NCBI RefSeq assembly: GCF_900221005.1
Contig: NZ_OBQI01000004.1
Coordinates: forward strand, 124,001 to 188,000
Reading direction: 5' to 3'
DNA length: 64,000 nt
Origin: Blastococcus aggregatus
Lineage (GTDB): Bacteria; Actinomycetota; Actinomycetes; Mycobacteriales; Geodermatophilaceae
The notes beneath the pieces were generated by a model. That model was not told the origin of the DNA. It made no database searches and saw only the letters and a list, made by a program, of their open reading frames with translations. The translations under genes were made by a program, and so were the position numbers. Below, piece after piece: positions 29,726 through 39,097 of the stretch (positions are counted from its first letter, which is position 1; the number at the start of each line of letters is the position of its first letter).

Positions 29726-30226
29726 TCAGCCGGCGTCGGCCTGCTTCTTCGCCGCCGCCTTCTGCTCCTGCTTGAACCGGCGCACGTCGGCCAGCGACTC
29801 GGGGCCGGTGATGTCGGCGACCGACCGGGTGGAGCCCTCGTCGCCGTAGGCCCCGGCGGCCTCGCGCCAGCCGGCCGGGGTGACCCCGTACTGCTTGCCG
29901 AGCAGCGCCAGGAAGATCGAGGCCTTCTGCGCGCCGAAGCCCGGGAGCTCCTTGAGCCGGCGCAGCAGGGCCTTCCCGTCCGGGGCGTCGGCCCACAGGT
30001 TCTCCGCGCGTCCGTCGTAGCGCTCCACCAGGAGCCGGCACAGGTCCTGGGTGCGGCCGGCCATCGAGCCCGGGTACCGGTGCAGCGCCGGCGGGCCCTG
30101 GAAGACGGCGGTGAGCTCCTCGGGGTCCGCGCCGGCCAGCTGTCCGGCGTCCAGGGTGTCGGCGCCGAGCCGGTCGGCGAGCAGGCGGGGCGCCGAGAAG
30201 GCGCGCTCCATCGGGAACTGCTGGTC
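29726..30226 (-). pseudogene. C-terminal part of a split HhH-GPD base-excision repair gene
   Basis: The minus-strand frame reads DQQFP then MERAFSAPRLLADRLGAD and continues to KQEQKAAAKKQADAG. It contains the HhH-like PGFGAQKASIFLALLG. Compared with the intact copy at 60,540-61,145 it lacks the first ~34 residues: homology stops at the 8-bp core 30,219-30,226, where the element begins. The missing part is at 61,401-61,504. An internal ATG at 30,209-30,211 could still give a 161-aa protein, so residual expression cannot be excluded. Confidence 0.9.
30219..30226. other. Left attachment junction core
   Basis: TGCTGGTC, flanked outside by GGAAC (target gene) and inside by GCAGCG (element). The identical octamer is at 61,401-61,408. 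Confidence 0.85.
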
Positions 30227-30298
30227 GCAGCGTATCGTTCAGCCAAGCAGTGACGCAGAGCGACCGGCCGAGCGCACTCCGTCGAGAGGGGCGCTGGC

Positions 30299-31915
30299 GT
30301 GGCGCGCAAGGACCACGGTGCCATCTTCCGCATGGGTGCCGTCCAGCTCGTGCAGGAGAAGCAGGCCGAACTCCTGACCGCGCGGGAGCTCCTCCTCGGC
30401 GGGTACGGGCGGATCAGCGACGACCAGGAGGACGAGGGCACCGGTGACCGCGGGGCGGGCGTCGCCCGGCAGCGCGAGGCGGTCGACCAGGTCTGCAAGC
30501 TGATGTCGATCACCAGCCAGCCGCTCGTGTGGACGGTCGCGGCCTGGTACGAGGACAACGACGTCAGCGCCTTCAAGGATGTGGTCCGCCCGCAGTTCGA
30601 GCTCATGCTGGAAGACCTGCGGAACGGCACGATCGACGGGATCGTCGTCTACGACCTCGACCGCCTGGCCCGCCGTCCGGTGGACCTCGAGAAGGTCATC
30701 GACATCTACGACCGCGCGGCGAAGGAGGGGCGCCAGCTCTTCTTCGCCACGGCCCAGGACAAGATCGACCTCGCCAGTGCGGACGGCCTCACCCTGGCCC
30801 GGGTCATGGTGGCCTTCGCGAACAAGGCCAGCCGGGACACCGCCCGCCGCGTCGCGCTGAAGCACCGCGAGGTCGCGCTCACCGGGCGGCCTGTCGGCGG
30901 CACTCGCCCCTTCGGCTGGCAGTGGACCGACGGCAAGGCGCCGCTCACGCTCAAGGACGGCCGCGTGATCGCCGCCGGGAAGCGGCAGCACGCCGTCCTC
31001 GAGGCGGAGGCGAAGGTCATCGAGCAGGCCGCCCAGGACGTCCTGCTCGGGGTCTCGCTGACCACGATCTGCCGCGACCTCAATCAGCGCGGCATCCGCA
31101 CCACCCGCGGCAACGAGTGGAGGCCGGGACCGTTGCGGTTGATGCTGGAGAGCCCCCGGCTGGCCGGCTTCCGCGTGCACCAGGGCACGTTCATCGCCGA
31201 CAAGGAGGGGACGGCCTTCGTCAAGGGCGAGTGGGATCCGATCCTGGACGAGGACACGTGGCAGCAGGTCTTCGACACCCTCCAGGCGAAGGGGTCCGGG
31301 CACCGCAAGAACGAGGGCCGCCGGTCGTACCTGCTGTCCGGCCTGCTCCAGTGCTCGCAGTGCGGAGGATCGATGTCGGCCAACGCACGGTCGGACGGCA
31401 GCCACTTCTACGCCTGCAAACCTCGCACCGGGCAGAAGGGGAAGGCCGGCTGCGGGAAGGTGACCTGCTCCGGGCGGGCGGTCGAGGCGCTGATTGAGGC
31501 CGCCATGAAGCAGCGGATGGCGATCAGCACCCTGACGGTCCACGAGGAGGACACCTGGCCGGACGAGGACGAGCTGGCGGCCACGAAGGCGCAGATGAGA
31601 GCGCTGATGCCGCAGCTGGTGGAGGCCGAGGGCCAGGCCCGTCAGCTCCTGAACGCGGAGTTCACCAAGCTCTCGGACCGGGTGGAGGAACTGCAGGCCG
31701 AGCGGGCGCGGTGGGTGTTCCAGCACGGTCGCAGCGTCCGGCACGCGAAGGTCGGGCCCGAGGACTGGGACGACATGACGGTCGACAAGCGCCGGGCCTA
31801 CGTCGAAGAGGAGATCACGGCCATCGTCGTCCGGCCCGCCGTGCAGCGGAGCAACAGGTTCGACTACACGCGCCTGTCGATCGTCTGGCGGACGGACGAG
31901 CCGCCGGCGGACTGA
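30299..31915 (+). CDS. Large serine integrase (recombinase family)
   Basis: 538 aa. Resolvase domain: GYGRISDDQ with the catalytic Ser at about residue 40, VYDLDRLARRPVDLEKV, and DLASADGLTLARVMVAFANKAS. Then a Recombinase domain (RPFGWQW; ICRDLNQRGIRTTRGNEWRP) and a zinc-ribbon (LLQCSQCGGSM, then FYACK and GCGKV). A coiled-coil-like helix (about 420-470) resembles the motif that controls direction. GTG at 30299 follows GAGAGGGG. It should join attP and attB without host factors. Confidence 0.95.
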   Translation: MARKDHGAIFRMGAVQLVQEKQAELLTARELLLGGYGRISDDQEDEGTGDRGAGVARQREAVDQVCKLMSITSQPLVWTVAAWYEDNDVSAFKDVVRPQFELMLEDLRNGTIDGIVVYDLDRLARRPVDLEKVIDIYDRAAKEGRQLFFATAQDKIDLASADGLTLARVMVAFANKASRDTARRVALKHREVALTGRPVGGTRPFGWQWTDGKAPLTLKDGRVIAAGKRQHAVLEAEAKVIEQAAQDVLLGVSLTTICRDLNQRGIRTTRGNEWRPGPLRLMLESPRLAGFRVHQGTFIADKEGTAFVKGEWDPILDEDTWQQVFDTLQAKGSGHRKNEGRRSYLLSGLLQCSQCGGSMSANARSDGSHFYACKPRTGQKGKAGCGKVTCSGRAVEALIEAAMKQRMAISTLTVHEEDTWPDEDELAATKAQMRALMPQLVEAEGQARQLLNAEFTKLSDRVEELQAERARWVFQHGRSVRHAKVGPEDWDDMTVDKRRAYVEEEITAIVVRPAVQRSNRFDYTRLSIVWRTDEPPAD

Positions 31916-32061
31916 AGGCGGCGCACCGCCTGCGCCTCGAGGCGCGGGCGCAGGCGAGCCCACCGCTGCGGCGTCATCGCCGGGGCATCGGCGAGGTGGT
32001 GCGCGAGAGCCTCATCGAGGTCGTAGATGCAGTGGGCTGTGGTGGCCCCGCTCGTCGTCAT
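31864..32061 (-). CDS. Small hypothetical protein beside the integrase
   Basis: 65 aa: CIYDLDEALAHHLADAPAMT then an Arg-rich helix. It converges with the integrase and overlaps its end by 52 bp. Similar-style short peptides occur beside actinobacterial integrases, and a directionality factor is a possibility. No recognised family; coding status uncertain. Confidence 0.45.
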   Translation of the reverse strand: MTTSGATTAHCIYDLDEALAHHLADAPAMTPQRWARLRPRLEAQAVRRLQSAGGSSVRQTIDRRV

Positions 32062-32240
32062 GCGGGCGGACCGTCCGCAGGCCCCGGAGAAGCGCAGTCA
32101 TCCCTGACTCGAAAGGGGGAACGACCTCACTCCGGACAACGCACGGTCGCGTGAGGCGCTCGATGGCACGGGGGGTCGCACCGCCTGTCGCCGTCCCGCC
32201 GGGGTCCGCTGTCCGGTCTGCCGGCCACGCGGGTACGGCG
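32062..32240. other. Short gap before the Nuo-like cluster end
   Basis: No gene seen. It separates the integrase side from the 3' end of the minus-strand Nuo-like cluster. Confidence 0.5.
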
Positions 32241-33701
32241 TCAGACCGCCCCGAGCCACAGGCCGGCGCCCACGCCGAGCAGGATCGACATCGCCGCAGC
32301 GGCGTGGAGCACGACCACCGGAACTCGCTGAACCGTCTGCGCCGTACCGGCCGCGGTGCGCGCCCCCGTCCCGACAGACCCCTCCGCCGTGGCCGCTGCG
32401 ACTGGCACTCCGACGAAGGCCGGCGCGATCCAGCGCAGGTAGTAGAAGAGGCTGGCGACGGTGTTCACCGCGGCCACGACCACCAGCCACGGCATCGCGC
32501 CGTCCCACGCCGCGGCGAAGACGGCGAGCTTGCCGACGAAGACCGCCGTCGGCGGCGTCCCGACCAGGCCGAGCAGGCAGATCACGAGGCTGACCACCAG
32601 CCACCGGTGCTGCGCTGCGGCCGTGGCCCAGTCGGTGATCGTGCGGGCCGCCGGGGTGGCGACGACGGCGGCGAAGGCCCCGATGTTGGTGACTGCGTAG
32701 GCGGCCAGGTAGATGGCAAGGGCAGGGACCGCGAGGTCGGTGCGGGCTGCGACGGCGACGACCATGAACAGATAGCCGACCTGGCTGACGGTCGAGTAGG
32801 CCAGCAGCCGCAGCACGTCGGTCTGGGCGAATGCGGCCAGGTTGCCCAGCGTCATGCTGGCTGCGGCGATGACGGCGACGAGCAGCGGGACGTCGAGGGG
32901 CAGGTCCGCGAACGGCTCGGCGAGCAGGCGGAAGGCTGCGGCAACGGCACCGATCTTGGGGATCGTGGTGAGGTAGGCGGCCATCGGCGGCGTCGTCCCT
33001 GCCGTCACGTCGGGAACCCAGAAGTGCACGGGAACGGCACCGGCCTTGAAGGCGACGCCGGCGAGCACGCCGAGGACCCCGACGGCCAGCAGCACCGGTG
33101 ACGACTCGGGGAGCAGCGCGGCGAGCTCGGAGTAGCCGGTCGTGCCGGAGGCGAGCACCAGGGCGGCGACTCCCACGAGCAGCAGGACGCCGACGAAGGC
33201 GCCCATGAGGTAGTACTTCATCGTCGCCTCGGTCCCGGCCGAGTCCTTGGCGAAGCCGGCCAGGGCGTAGAGCGGGACGCTGGCCAGCAGGTAGGCGGCG
33301 ACGAGCAGCAGCAGGTCGCCACTGGCGGCCAGCGCGACCGTCCCGAGCGCGCCCAGCAGCATCAGCACGTAGGCCTCGGTCTCCCGGGGATGCCCGGCCA
33401 CTGACGGCGCGGCCAGCCACACGAGGGCGGCGACACCCAGGGCGACGACGACGCGGACGACACCGGTGGTGGTGTCGACGACCCAGGTGCCCTCGAAGAC
33501 CCGCTGCGCGGGATCGGGCAGCGCCAGGGCAGCGGAAACCGCGCTGGCCAGGCAGGCGACGGTGACCAGGACCCGGACCCGCCACTGCCGCTGCTGCGGC
33601 GTCCACAGGCCGAGGAGCAGCCCGCCGACCGCGCCCAGCAGAAGGAAGGCCTCCGGCAGCAAGGCCGACCAGGCCTCCCCGCTCCCGGACATGCCCGTCA
33701 C
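32241..33701 (-). CDS. NuoN-like complex I membrane subunit
   Basis: 486-aa antiporter-like subunit with about 14 TM helices. Conserved lysines are visible in FKAGAVPVHFWVPDV, TTIPKIGAVAAAF and VFVGKLAVF. The TM5 Glu of E. coli NuoN (in ELISLPLF) aligns here with Leu (LLASVPLY), so one proton-path residue is missing. GTG at 33,701 overlaps the nuoM stop as GTGA (33,698-33,701); ATG at 33,692 is an alternative. Last gene of the minus-strand cluster nuoA, BD-like, H, J, K, L, M, N. Confidence 0.9.
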   Translation of the reverse strand: MTGMSGSGEAWSALLPEAFLLLGAVGGLLLGLWTPQQRQWRVRVLVTVACLASAVSAALALPDPAQRVFEGTWVVDTTTGVVRVVVALGVAALVWLAAPSVAGHPRETEAYVLMLLGALGTVALAASGDLLLLVAAYLLASVPLYALAGFAKDSAGTEATMKYYLMGAFVGVLLLVGVAALVLASGTTGYSELAALLPESSPVLLAVGVLGVLAGVAFKAGAVPVHFWVPDVTAGTTPPMAAYLTTIPKIGAVAAAFRLLAEPFADLPLDVPLLVAVIAAASMTLGNLAAFAQTDVLRLLAYSTVSQVGYLFMVVAVAARTDLAVPALAIYLAAYAVTNIGAFAAVVATPAARTITDWATAAAQHRWLVVSLVICLLGLVGTPPTAVFVGKLAVFAAAWDGAMPWLVVVAAVNTVASLFYYLRWIAPAFVGVPVAAATAEGSVGTGARTAAGTAQTVQRVPVVVLHAAAAMSILLGVGAGLWLGAV

Positions 33702-35314
33702 CGAGCCACCAGCTCCACGACCGCCATCGCCGCCGGCTCGAGGACATCCAGCAGGACGCGGGGGAACAGCCCCAGCACGACGGCGAGCGCGAGCAGCGGG
33801 ACGATCGCGACCACCTCGTTGGCGCGCAGGTCGCGGATCCGGGTCGTCTGCCGGGTCTCGGCGGCGACCGCGGTGCCACCGCCCGCTCGGGCCGGAGCCG
33901 GGTCCTCCTGCACCTGGCCGGCGTCCGTCTCCTGGCCGGCGTCCGGCTCCTCCGGAGCGACGGTGTCGCCGGTGAGCAGCCGCTGCAACGTGAGCAGGAA
34001 CAGCCCGGCGGTCACCAGGATGCCGAGGACGGCGATCACCGTGGCCACGGGCGCGGCCTGCAGGGCGCCGGTGAAGACCTGGAACTCGGCGATGAAGCTG
34101 GAGAACCCGGGCAGCCCCAGCGAGCCGAAGGCGGCCACCGCGAGGCAGGCGGCGAACACCGGCGCCGGGCGGGCCAGGCCGCCCCAGCGGTCGAAGGCAT
34201 AGCTGTGCCCGCGGGACCACAGCCACCCGCTGAGCAGGAACAACGCGCCGGTGAGCAGCCCGTGACTGACCATCTGGTACATCGCGCCGACCGTGGCCAC
34301 GGTCCGCGCGCCCTCGTCGGCGGAGGCCACCAGGCCCGCGGCACCGAGGCCGAGCAGGACGTAGCCCATGTGGTTGACCGAGGTGTAGGCGATCATCCGT
34401 TTGACGTCCGTCTGCGCCAGGGCGACGAACGCGCCCCACAGCACGCTGATCACGCCGACGACGACGGCGACCATCGCCCACCGCTGCCAGGCGTCGGGCA
34501 GGATCGGCATGGCGATCCGCACGAAGCCGTAGGTGCCCAGCTTCAGCAGGATCCCGGCGAGGACGGCGGACCCGGCCGCGGGCGCGTCGGTGTGCGCATC
34601 GGGCAGCCAGGTGTGGAACGGGAACAGCGGCGTTTTCACGGCCAGCCCCAGGCCGATCGCCAGGAGCACCAGGCCGCCGGCCACCGGGGAGTCGGCCAGC
34701 GGCGGGTTGGCCGCCAGCGCGACCATGTCGAAGGTGCGCTCCTCGCTGCCGAGGAACAGTCCGATGAAACCGACCAGCAGCGCCAGCGACCCGACGAACG
34801 TGTAGAGGAAGAACTTGAGCGCGCTGCGCCGGGCGTTGCCGTGGCCCCAGCCGGCGATGACGAAGTACATCCCGACGATGGTCAGGTCGAAGAAGACGAA
34901 GAACAGGATCAGGTCGAGCGAGGCGAACGTGCCGAGGCAGGCGGTCTGCAGGAAGAGGAACAGCGCGGCGTACGTCCGCGGCCGGTCCGGCTCCCGCAGG
35001 GAGTAGACCGCGCAGGCCAGGAACAGCACACCGGTCAGGGCCAGGAGCGGGAGGGAGAGCCCGTCGACACCGACGTGGTAGCCCGCGTCCACCGTCGGGA
35101 TCCACTGCAGGTCGGCCTCGTACGCCAGGCCGTCGACGAGGCCCGAGGCGCCGTCGCCCGGGTCGAAGCGCCACCACATCCAGCCGATGAGCGCGAGGTC
35201 GAGGGCGGACGCCGCCACCCAGACGCCGACGGCCGCCCGGCCGCCGAGCCGGGGCGCGGCCAGCAGCACGCCGGCGGCCACCAGCGGCAGGAAGATCACG
35301 ACGGTCAGCAGCAC
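33698..35314 (-). CDS. NuoM-like complex I membrane subunit
   Basis: 538-aa antiporter-like subunit. Typical blocks: AVKTPLFPFHTWLPDAH (TM7 Lys), AGILLKLGTYGFVR (TM8 Lys), DVKRMIAYTSVNHMGY, and FIAEFQVF (TM12 Glu). The TM5 Glu of E. coli NuoM (FWEMMLVPMY) is Asp here (FFDLTIVGMY). A charged Gln/Glu-rich loop of about 40 residues is inserted before the last TM helix (near 470-510). GTG at 35,314, 4 bp after the nuoL stop. Confidence 0.92.
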   Translation of the reverse strand: MLLTVVIFLPLVAAGVLLAAPRLGGRAAVGVWVAASALDLALIGWMWWRFDPGDGASGLVDGLAYEADLQWIPTVDAGYHVGVDGLSLPLLALTGVLFLACAVYSLREPDRPRTYAALFLFLQTACLGTFASLDLILFFVFFDLTIVGMYFVIAGWGHGNARRSALKFFLYTFVGSLALLVGFIGLFLGSEERTFDMVALAANPPLADSPVAGGLVLLAIGLGLAVKTPLFPFHTWLPDAHTDAPAAGSAVLAGILLKLGTYGFVRIAMPILPDAWQRWAMVAVVVGVISVLWGAFVALAQTDVKRMIAYTSVNHMGYVLLGLGAAGLVASADEGARTVATVGAMYQMVSHGLLTGALFLLSGWLWSRGHSYAFDRWGGLARPAPVFAACLAVAAFGSLGLPGFSSFIAEFQVFTGALQAAPVATVIAVLGILVTAGLFLLTLQRLLTGDTVAPEEPDAGQETDAGQVQEDPAPARAGGGTAVAAETRQTTRIRDLRANEVVAIVPLLALAVVLGLFPRVLLDVLEPAAMAVVELVAR

Positions 35315-35318
35315 CGGT

Positions 35319-37256
35319 TCACCTCACGACGAGCAGCAGGACGAGCAGGACCCCGAGACCGACCACGGCCTGGGCGTAGTACTGGTGCAGCAGCCCGGTC
35401 TGAGGACGGCGCGCGGCATCGCCGGCGCGACGGAACATCCGCGCGGTCGCCCGGACCGCGCCGTCCACAAGTCCGTTGTCGATCCGAGCCGAGCTGTCCG
35501 CCGTCCGGCGGGTGGCCGTGACGACGCCGGACACTGCCCGGTCGAGGATCGCGTCGTCCGCCTTGGCGGAGAGCCCCGCGAGCCGGCGACCGCTGGCCGC
35601 CACCCCCATGACCGCACGGTCGAGTACCCGGTCGTCCACGGTCGCCAGCACCCGGGCCAGCGCCAGTGCCGGTCGGGGGGACAGCAACCGGCCCAGGCCG
35701 GCCCACGACCCGAGCAGACTCCTGGCGAGCCACTCCACGACAGCCGGACGCGCGCGCACAGCGGCGACGGTCAGCCCGAGCACGCCGAGCGCCAGCGCCC
35801 CGGAGAGAAGCAGTTCTCCCAGCACCGGGGATGTCTCCCCCTGCGCGTCCAGCACCGCCTTCAGTTCCTCGGCCACAGCAGGCAGCGCGAGCAGCCCGAG
35901 CCCGGCGGCGAACACCGCCAGCACACCGGCGACAGCGGTGGTCAGGACCGGGATCCGTCGGGTTCCCGGCTCCTCGGCGTCGACGGCCTCATCCCCCGCC
36001 GGCCGGGCGAGGACGACGGCCAGGATCCGGCCGGCGTACACGGCCGAGACCGCGGCGGCGGCAAGGCCGACGACGTGCAGCGCCGTCCCGTCGACCCCGG
36101 CGAGCACCTCGTCCTTGGTGGCCCACAGCGAGAGCGGCGGCACGCCGGCCAGCGCGAGGGCGGCGACGGTGGCAGCGGCGCCGATGCCCGGGTACCGGCG
36201 GGCCGCGCCCCGCAGGTCGGCAAGTTCCTTGGTGCCCAGCGCGGTGAGCCAGGCGCCGGCGGCGACGAACAGCCCCGCCTTGACCGCGGCATGGGCGACC
36301 AGCTGCGCGGTGCCGCCAGCGGTGGCGCCCACCCCGGCGGCGAGAACGACGAATCCGATCTGCGCGGCGGTGCTGGCCGCCAGCAACTGCTTGAGGTCGG
36401 TCTGCGCCACGGCCACCGCACCCAGCACGAGTGCGGTCAGCGCACCGGCCCACGCCGCGGCCGTCGCGGCCCAGCCGGTCCCGGCCAGCAACGGCTGCAG
36501 GCGGATGAGCAGGTACCCACCGGCCGCGACCATCGTCGCCGAGTGCAGCAGGGCGCTGACCGGGCTCGGGCCCTGCATGGCCGCCGACAGCCAGGCGGAG
36601 AAGGGCAGCTGCGCAGACTTGCCCAGCGCGGCGACGAGCACACCGGCAGCCGCGACGTCCGCCCAGCCGCCGGTCGCCCTGCCCAGGTCGGCCAGGGCGA
36701 GACTCCCGGTGGCCGCCAGCGCGGCACCGGCGGCGACGTACAGCCCGAGATCTCCGGCCCGCGTCGTGACGAAGGCCCGCGTGCCGGCGGCGAGCTTGCC
36801 CGGCTCCTCCCACCGGAAGCCGATCAGCGCGAAGGAGGTCGCACCCATGACCTCCCACGCCAGCAGCAGCGTCGGCAGCGTCGCCGCGGTCACCGTGGCC
36901 AGCATCGCCGCGACGAACAGCAACAGGTAGCCGAAGAAGCGGGCCCGCGCATCGTCTGCCGGAAGGTCGGCGACGGCGAAGACGGTGACCAGCAGGGCGA
37001 TGGCAGCGACCAGCACCACGAGCACCGCGGACAGGCCGTCGACCACCAGCCGCAGATCCCCGCCGTCGACGATGCCGAGGAACGGCATCGAGACGCTCGG
37101 CCGGGCGTCCGCCACCAGGGCCGCGAGCACGACGCCGGCGCCGGCGACACCCACGGCGACCGGCCCGGCGATACGGTCCGCCACTCGTCCGGTGACCAGC
37201 AGCCCCGTCCCGCAGACAGCCGGCAGCAGCACCAGGGCTGTGAGCGCGCCGCTCAT
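35319..37256 (-). CDS. NuoL-like complex I membrane subunit
   Basis: 645-aa antiporter-like subunit. Conserved proton-path residues are kept: LLAWEVMGATSFALIGF (TM5 Glu), LGKSAQLPFSAWLSAAM (TM7 Lys), GPSPVSALLHSATMVAAG, and DLKQLLAASTAAQIG. The C-terminal ~170 residues form the long amphipathic arm (repeated RVLDRAV/ILDRAV motifs) ending in a TM anchor (VVGLGVLLVLLLVV). ATG overlaps the nuoK stop as ATGA (37,253-37,256). Confidence 0.92.
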   Translation of the reverse strand: MSGALTALVLLPAVCGTGLLVTGRVADRIAGPVAVGVAGAGVVLAALVADARPSVSMPFLGIVDGGDLRLVVDGLSAVLVVLVAAIALLVTVFAVADLPADDARARFFGYLLLFVAAMLATVTAATLPTLLLAWEVMGATSFALIGFRWEEPGKLAAGTRAFVTTRAGDLGLYVAAGAALAATGSLALADLGRATGGWADVAAAGVLVAALGKSAQLPFSAWLSAAMQGPSPVSALLHSATMVAAGGYLLIRLQPLLAGTGWAATAAAWAGALTALVLGAVAVAQTDLKQLLAASTAAQIGFVVLAAGVGATAGGTAQLVAHAAVKAGLFVAAGAWLTALGTKELADLRGAARRYPGIGAAATVAALALAGVPPLSLWATKDEVLAGVDGTALHVVGLAAAAVSAVYAGRILAVVLARPAGDEAVDAEEPGTRRIPVLTTAVAGVLAVFAAGLGLLALPAVAEELKAVLDAQGETSPVLGELLLSGALALGVLGLTVAAVRARPAVVEWLARSLLGSWAGLGRLLSPRPALALARVLATVDDRVLDRAVMGVAASGRRLAGLSAKADDAILDRAVSGVVTATRRTADSSARIDNGLVDGAVRATARMFRRAGDAARRPQTGLLHQYYAQAVVGLGVLLVLLLVVR

Positions 37257-37570
37257 CCGCGGAGGTCCGTGGCCATGTCGACCATGTCCACCTGGCGGGC
37301 ACGGTAGATGGCGACGGTGACGGCGAAGCCCATGGCCATCTCCACCGCCATGACCACCAGCGCGACGACGACGAGGACCTGGGCGTCGGGCAGCTCGGGG
37401 GCGAGGAAGTACCAGGCCGCTCCCCCGGCCAGCAGCACACCGTTGAGCACGAGCTCGAGGCCCATCATCACCATGACGATCGACTGCTGGGACAGCGCAC
37501 CGAACAGGCCCACCCCGACCAGGGCGACAGCGACCGTCAGCAGGATCTGCAGCACGAGCTCGGCGGTCAT
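37253..37570 (-). CDS. NuoK-like complex I membrane subunit
   Basis: 105 aa, three TM helices. Both conserved membrane glutamates are present: MMGLELVLNGVLL (Glu36-type) and VVMAVEMAMGFAV (Glu72-type). ATGA overlaps on both sides (37,253-37,256 and 37,567-37,570) show tight coupling with nuoL and nuoJ. Confidence 0.92.
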   Translation of the reverse strand: MTAELVLQILLTVAVALVGVGLFGALSQQSIVMVMMGLELVLNGVLLAGGAAWYFLAPELPDAQVLVVVALVVMAVEMAMGFAVTVAIYRARQVDMVDMATDLRG

Positions 37571-38148
37571 CGCGGCAGTCCCCCGGGTACCGGGTCGTCC
37601 GGGTGCGTCGCGTCCAGCCCGGGGCCGAGCCGGTCGTAGCGGCCACGCGCCGTGGCCAGGATCGTGCCGGCCAGAATCGTCGCGAACAGTGCGATGCCGA
37701 TGACCAGCATGACCAGCATGTGGCTGCCCATGATCGCCTCGCCGAGCTGCCGGGTGCTGTCCGCGGGGCGCGGGGGGTTCCGCGTCGGCCAGTCGATCGT
37801 CCAGATCCCGACGGCGAGGACGACGAACGCGCCCGCACCCATGACGGCCGACGCCTTGGCGTTGTGCACCATCGTCATCGGCATGAGCCCGGCCGGGTTC
37901 ATCATGAACATGATCATGAAGACAGCCATGATCGCCATCTCGATGGTCATCATCAGCGCCGTCACGACGGCCAGGTAGACCAGGTCCAGGGCCAGCAGCA
38001 CGCCCGCCACGGCGAGGAAGGACGCCAGGAGGGCGAAGGTCGCCCGGGCCATCGAGTCGACGACGAAGACGGCGATCCCCGCGGCGACCGACAGGACCCC
38101 GAGGACGGCGACGGCGGTGATTGCCCAGCCGGAGAGCTCGGTCAGCAT
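37567..38148 (-). CDS. NuoJ-like complex I membrane subunit
   Basis: 193 aa, five TM helices. The TM3 region reads VVTALMMTIEMAIMAVFMIMFMM where the family usually has a Tyr/Gly pi-bulge; this segment is very Met-rich. It lies between nuoH (10 bp) and nuoK (ATGA overlap). Confidence 0.88.
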   Translation of the reverse strand: MLTELSGWAITAVAVLGVLSVAAGIAVFVVDSMARATFALLASFLAVAGVLLALDLVYLAVVTALMMTIEMAIMAVFMIMFMMNPAGLMPMTMVHNAKASAVMGAGAFVVLAVGIWTIDWPTRNPPRPADSTRQLGEAIMGSHMLVMLVIGIALFATILAGTILATARGRYDRLGPGLDATHPDDPVPGGLPR

Positions 38149-38158
38149 CGTTCCCTCC

Positions 38159-39097
38159 TCACGCGTAGAACCCGTTGAGAACGAGTACGGCGACGACCAG
38201 CGCCTGCAGCAGTGTCAGCGGGACGAGGACGGTCCACCCCACCTCCACCGTGCGGTCGGGTCGCAGCAGGGGAATCCGTCGTCCCGCCCAGACCAGGGCG
38301 GCAACGACGGCCAGGGTCTTCACCAGATGCCACAGCGGGCCGGGGAGCCATGGGCCTGAACCGCCGCCGAGGAACAGCGCCGCCGCCATTGCCGCCGTGG
38401 CGCCGAGGAAGACGGCGCGACCTGCCTCGACCAGCAGCCGGTCCACCCCGGACAGCTCGGAGGTGACACCGCCGGCGATGTCGGCCGCGGTGGGGGCGGC
38501 GAACGGCCCCCAGAAGGCGAAGGCCGCGGCGCTACCCACGAACACCACGAAGGCGACCGGCATCGTGACCACGAACCACAGGTCCTGCTGGGCGGCGAGT
38601 ATGTCCGTCGTCCGCAGCGATCCGGCGGCCAGCCCGGCGGTGATGAGCGCGAACATCAGCGGGAGCTCGTAGGCCAGCCCCTGGGCGAGGAAGCGGTAGC
38701 CGCCGGTCAGCGCGTGGACGGCGTTCGGTCCCCAGCCGACCAGCCAGACCGCGGCCCACAGCAGGGCCTCCATGGCGTTGAACCACACGAGGTCGGCACT
38801 GGTCGACCACAGCGTGCGCCCGCCGATCGGGACGACAGCCAGCGACAACAGCGCCAGGGCCGGCACCGCTGCGCAGCCCAGTCGCCACAGGAGCCGGTCC
38901 GGTGCCAGCGTGGTCCGCCGCTGCTCGACCAGCAGGCGTGCGCTCGAGCGGATCGGCTCGACAGCGGTCCTCGGTGCGCCGGAGACCACGGCGCGGTCGA
39001 CTCCCGCCACGACCAGCCCCAGGACCAGGCCGATCGCCACGACGCCGAGGACCGCCGGCGCCAGTCCCCACGCCTCTGCCAGGGTCTGCTCAGGCAT
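38159..39097 (-). CDS. NuoH-like complex I membrane subunit
   Basis: 312 aa, about eight TM helices. Recognisable: GYRFLAQGLAYELPLMFALI, then DIAGGVTSELSGVDRLLVE in place of the quinone-loop AEAELVAGYHTEYSG, keeping the second Glu but losing much of the E-channel loop. This suggests altered or absent quinone chemistry (inference). ATG overlaps the stop of the BD-like gene by 8 bp. Confidence 0.88.
   Translation of the reverse strand: MPEQTLAEAWGLAPAVLGVVAIGLVLGLVVAGVDRAVVSGAPRTAVEPIRSSARLLVEQRRTTLAPDRLLWRLGCAAVPALALLSLAVVPIGGRTLWSTSADLVWFNAMEALLWAAVWLVGWGPNAVHALTGGYRFLAQGLAYELPLMFALITAGLAAGSLRTTDILAAQQDLWFVVTMPVAFVVFVGSAAAFAFWGPFAAPTAADIAGGVTSELSGVDRLLVEAGRAVFLGATAAMAAALFLGGGSGPWLPGPLWHLVKTLAVVAALVWAGRRIPLLRPDRTVEVGWTVLVPLTLLQALVVAVLVLNGFYA

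Noticed and set aside
30219..30226. Integration into a tRNA gene
   Set aside because: No tRNA-like cloverleaf is seen at either end; the target is clearly the protein gene.
35187..37307. Plus-strand open frame of 706 codons, rich in Gln/Arg/Gly
   Set aside because: Antisense shadow of the NuoL-like gene, with no family features.
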